Assembly: GCA_018065815.1 (NCBI GenBank)
Contig: JAGHSP010000439.1
Span: forward strand, 1 to 7,854
Source: Candidatus Sodaliphilus limicaballi
GTDB taxonomy: Bacteria > Bacteroidota > Bacteroidia > Bacteroidales > Muribaculaceae
DNA: 7,854 bases
Reading direction: 5' to 3'
Below are positions 6,256-7,854 of this stretch, piece after piece; the stretch's first letter is position 1, and each line of letters begins with the position of its first letter. Below the pieces are notes generated by a model that saw only the letters and a list, made by a program, of their open reading frames with translations, searched no databases and was not told the DNA's origin. The translations under genes and the position numbers were made by a program.

Positions 6256-7788
6256 TCACTCGTCGTCGATGTCGCTGAGATCTACTGCGTAATAAACTTT
6301 CTTGCCGGTGGGGTAGAGGCCTGTGATGAACATCACCTTATCGCTGTCGGCCGAACGCATGATCTGGTTGTAGATGTTCTCCACGTCCTCGCGCGTGCTC
6401 ACGGGTGCGTTGTTGATGTCGGTAATCACAAATCCGTCTTTAACGCCTGCACGTTTGAACTTGCCAGCTTTCACGCCCACTACTTTGAGTCCCTTTGAGA
6501 TGCTGAGGTCTTTCTTCTCCTGGTCAGTAAGCTCGGCAAATGCACAGCCCAGTGTGAGCATGTCACTGCTCTTGGTGATCTTGGTGCTGCCCTGGTTGTT
6601 CTTGAGTGTGACGGTAGTGGTCTTGAGCTTGTTGTCACGGTAGTAAGACACTTGAATCTTATCGCCGGGACGTAGTTTGTTCATCTGCTCCTGGAGTTCG
6701 CCGCTGTTCTTAACCGATGCTTCGTTAATCTTTACAATCACGTCACCTTCCTGAAGGCCTGCTTCCTTGGCAGCGCTGAGGTCATTGACCTTAGCAACAT
6801 AGATACCATCCTTGGTAGCAGTTACTTTGTGCTCCTCGGCAAGGTCGGCGTCGAGTTCCTGGTACTGAATACCCAGAACAGCACGCTGTACTGTTCCATA
6901 CTGCTTGATGTCGGTCACAATCTTCTTCACCGTGTTACTGGGAACCGCAAAAGAACATCCCGAGTAGTTACCAGTCTGCGACACAATCATGGTGTTGATT
7001 CCCACGAGCTCGCCAGCGGTATTTACAAGTGCGCCGCCGCTATTGCCAGGGTTAACGGCTGCATCGTGCTGGATAAATGCCTTAATGCCGGCATTGCTCT
7101 CTGCCATACCGCGTGCCTTGGCACTGATGATGCCTGCTGTAACAGTCGAGTTGAGACCGAAGGGATTGCCCACTGCAAGTACCCATTGACCGAGTTTGAT
7201 GTTATCGCTGTTGCCAAAAACGACCGGTTGGAGTCCCTTGGCCGAAATCTTGATTAGGGCGATGTCGGTATTGGGGTCGGTGCCCACAACGGTAGCATTA
7301 TACTTGCTGTTATCGTTAAGGGTTACTTCGAGTTTCTCGGCTCCGTCGATAACGTGGTTATTGGTTACGATGTAACCGTCCTCACTGATGATAACTCCCG
7401 AACCGCTGCCCTTTACCTGGGGTTTGGAGTCTTCTTTCTTTTGTGGCTGCTGCCTGCGTTGCGAACCACCGAAACCGGGGCCAAAGAAGAATTCAAACGG
7501 ATCCCAGTCGCCTCCGCCATACATCTGCTGTCGAGGAGTTTCAAAGCTCTTGATGCTCACCACAGAGTTGACGGTCTTCTCTGCCACGACTGTGAAATCG
7601 GTTGATGCGTCGGGCATGCGGGTTGAAACTTGCACGAAGTTTTCCTCGGCTGTGGTGTTCTTCGAAGGGATGAACTTGTCAAGATTAGTGTTAACGCCAT
7701 CCAAGGCGGTGGTAGCCATGAGCGTTGTTGCCGAACCTGCCATAGAAGCCAGGACGAGCATGATTGCTAATTTGCTGTTAGTTTTCAT
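6256..7788 (-). CDS. htrA: Periplasmic HtrA/DegP-type serine protease with two PDZ domains
   Basis: This is an ATP-independent periplasmic protease/chaperone that degrades or holds misfolded envelope proteins. The N-terminus MKTNSKLAIMLVLASMAGSATTLMA is a Sec-type signal peptide; the exact cleavage site is unclear. The trypsin-like domain spans about 64-290 with the full triad: His145 in VTNNHVIDGA, Asp175 in DPNTDIALIK, and Ser250 in NPGNSGGAL. Before the His lies a glycine- and phenylalanine-rich stretch (90-108, with DPFEFFFGPGFGG) followed by a Gln/Lys/Arg-rich segment, which matches the LA-loop region of the DegP family. PDZ1 covers about 300-398 (LGIQYQELDADLAEE, AGLQEGDVIVKINEASV) and a more diverged PDZ2 about 408-490 (KGLKVVGVKAGKFKRAGVKDGFVITDINN). 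At 510 residues it is the usual length for a two-PDZ Do-family protease. DegP and DegQ cannot be separated by sequence alone. It is a single-gene unit, convergent with the permease gene and ended by the hairpin at 6196-6238. Confidence 0.96.
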   Translation of the reverse strand: MKTNSKLAIMLVLASMAGSATTLMATTALDGVNTNLDKFIPSKNTTAEENFVQVSTRMPDASTDFTVVAEKTVNSVVSIKSFETPRQQMYGGGDWDPFEFFFGPGFGGSQRRQQPQKKEDSKPQVKGSGSGVIISEDGYIVTNNHVIDGAEKLEVTLNDNSKYNATVVGTDPNTDIALIKISAKGLQPVVFGNSDNIKLGQWVLAVGNPFGLNSTVTAGIISAKARGMAESNAGIKAFIQHDAAVNPGNSGGALVNTAGELVGINTMIVSQTGNYSGCSFAVPSNTVKKIVTDIKQYGTVQRAVLGIQYQELDADLAEEHKVTATKDGIYVAKVNDLSAAKEAGLQEGDVIVKINEASVKNSGELQEQMNKLRPGDKIQVSYYRDNKLKTTTVTLKNNQGSTKITKSSDMLTLGCAFAELTDQEKKDLSISKGLKVVGVKAGKFKRAGVKDGFVITDINNAPVSTREDVENIYNQIMRSADSDKVMFITGLYPTGKKVYYAVDLSDIDDE

Positions 7789-7812
7789 ATCAATTTAATT
7801 TTTGTTTATTAT

Positions 7813-7820
7813 CAAATATG
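7813..7820 (-). promoter_or_regulatory. Possible -7 element upstream of htrA
   Basis: The minus strand reads CATATTTG, matching seven of eight positions of TAnnTTTG when the two free positions are counted. It lies about 25 bases before the ATG at 7788. No TTTG is found at the expected upstream distance, and the window ends 34 bases beyond, so the true promoter may lie outside. This is a weak call. Confidence 0.22.
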
Positions 7821-7854
7821 TGTCACAATAGTTAATTAGGACTATGTGATTACG

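Noticed and set aside
6829..7257. 142-codon plus-strand open frame
   Set aside because: It is antisense to the htrA protease and PDZ1 coding sequence and shows no domain of its own.
1..7854. Search for a novel multi-gene system, mobile element, CRISPR array or tRNA
   Set aside because: All five genes belong to well-known families, the gene density and promoters are uniform, and no repeat array, terminal inverted repeats, recombinase or cloverleaf was seen.

Overview
This window looks like ordinary chromosomal core sequence from a Bacteroidota bacterium, most likely order Bacteroidales (a gut Bacteroides, Prevotella or Muribaculaceae-type organism; the genus cannot be set from this piece). 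Three things point there. The sensor kinase is a close relative of Bacteroides RprX. The LPS-export-type permease is the long form that I associate with Bacteroidota. At least two genes carry exact matches to the Bacteroidota promoter consensus (TTTG, a 19-21 base gap, TAnnTTTG), and the translation leaders are A/T-rich with no good Shine-Dalgarno sequence.

Layout, left to right. Positions 1-1490 (minus) hold an RprX-like membrane histidine kinase that lacks only its last residues at the window edge. Positions 1491-1702 hold its promoter region, with an exact promoter match, a 10-base direct repeat over the -7 box and an upstream inverted repeat, followed by the ackA terminator hairpin. Positions 1703-3950 (minus) are a two-gene pta-ackA operon for acetate production. 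Positions 3951-4148 are a divergent promoter region. Positions 4149-6092 (plus) encode a 647-residue LptF/LptG-family permease with an added C-terminal domain and a seventh predicted membrane segment. Positions 6093-6255 hold a shared terminator between convergent genes. Positions 6256-7788 (minus) encode a periplasmic HtrA/DegP-type serine protease with two PDZ domains, and the last 66 bases are its leader.

How the genes fit together. Pta and AckA convert acetyl-CoA to acetate with ATP gain, through acetyl phosphate. The other three genes concern the envelope: a sensor kinase, a likely LPS transport permease and a periplasmic quality-control protease. They are separate transcription units, so the grouping may be only a shared neighbourhood. 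No mobile element, CRISPR array, tRNA, rRNA or foreign-looking island is visible, and I do not see a new multi-gene system. The points worth a second look are the regulatory DNA around the kinase promoter, the unusual pta promoter, and the long permease.
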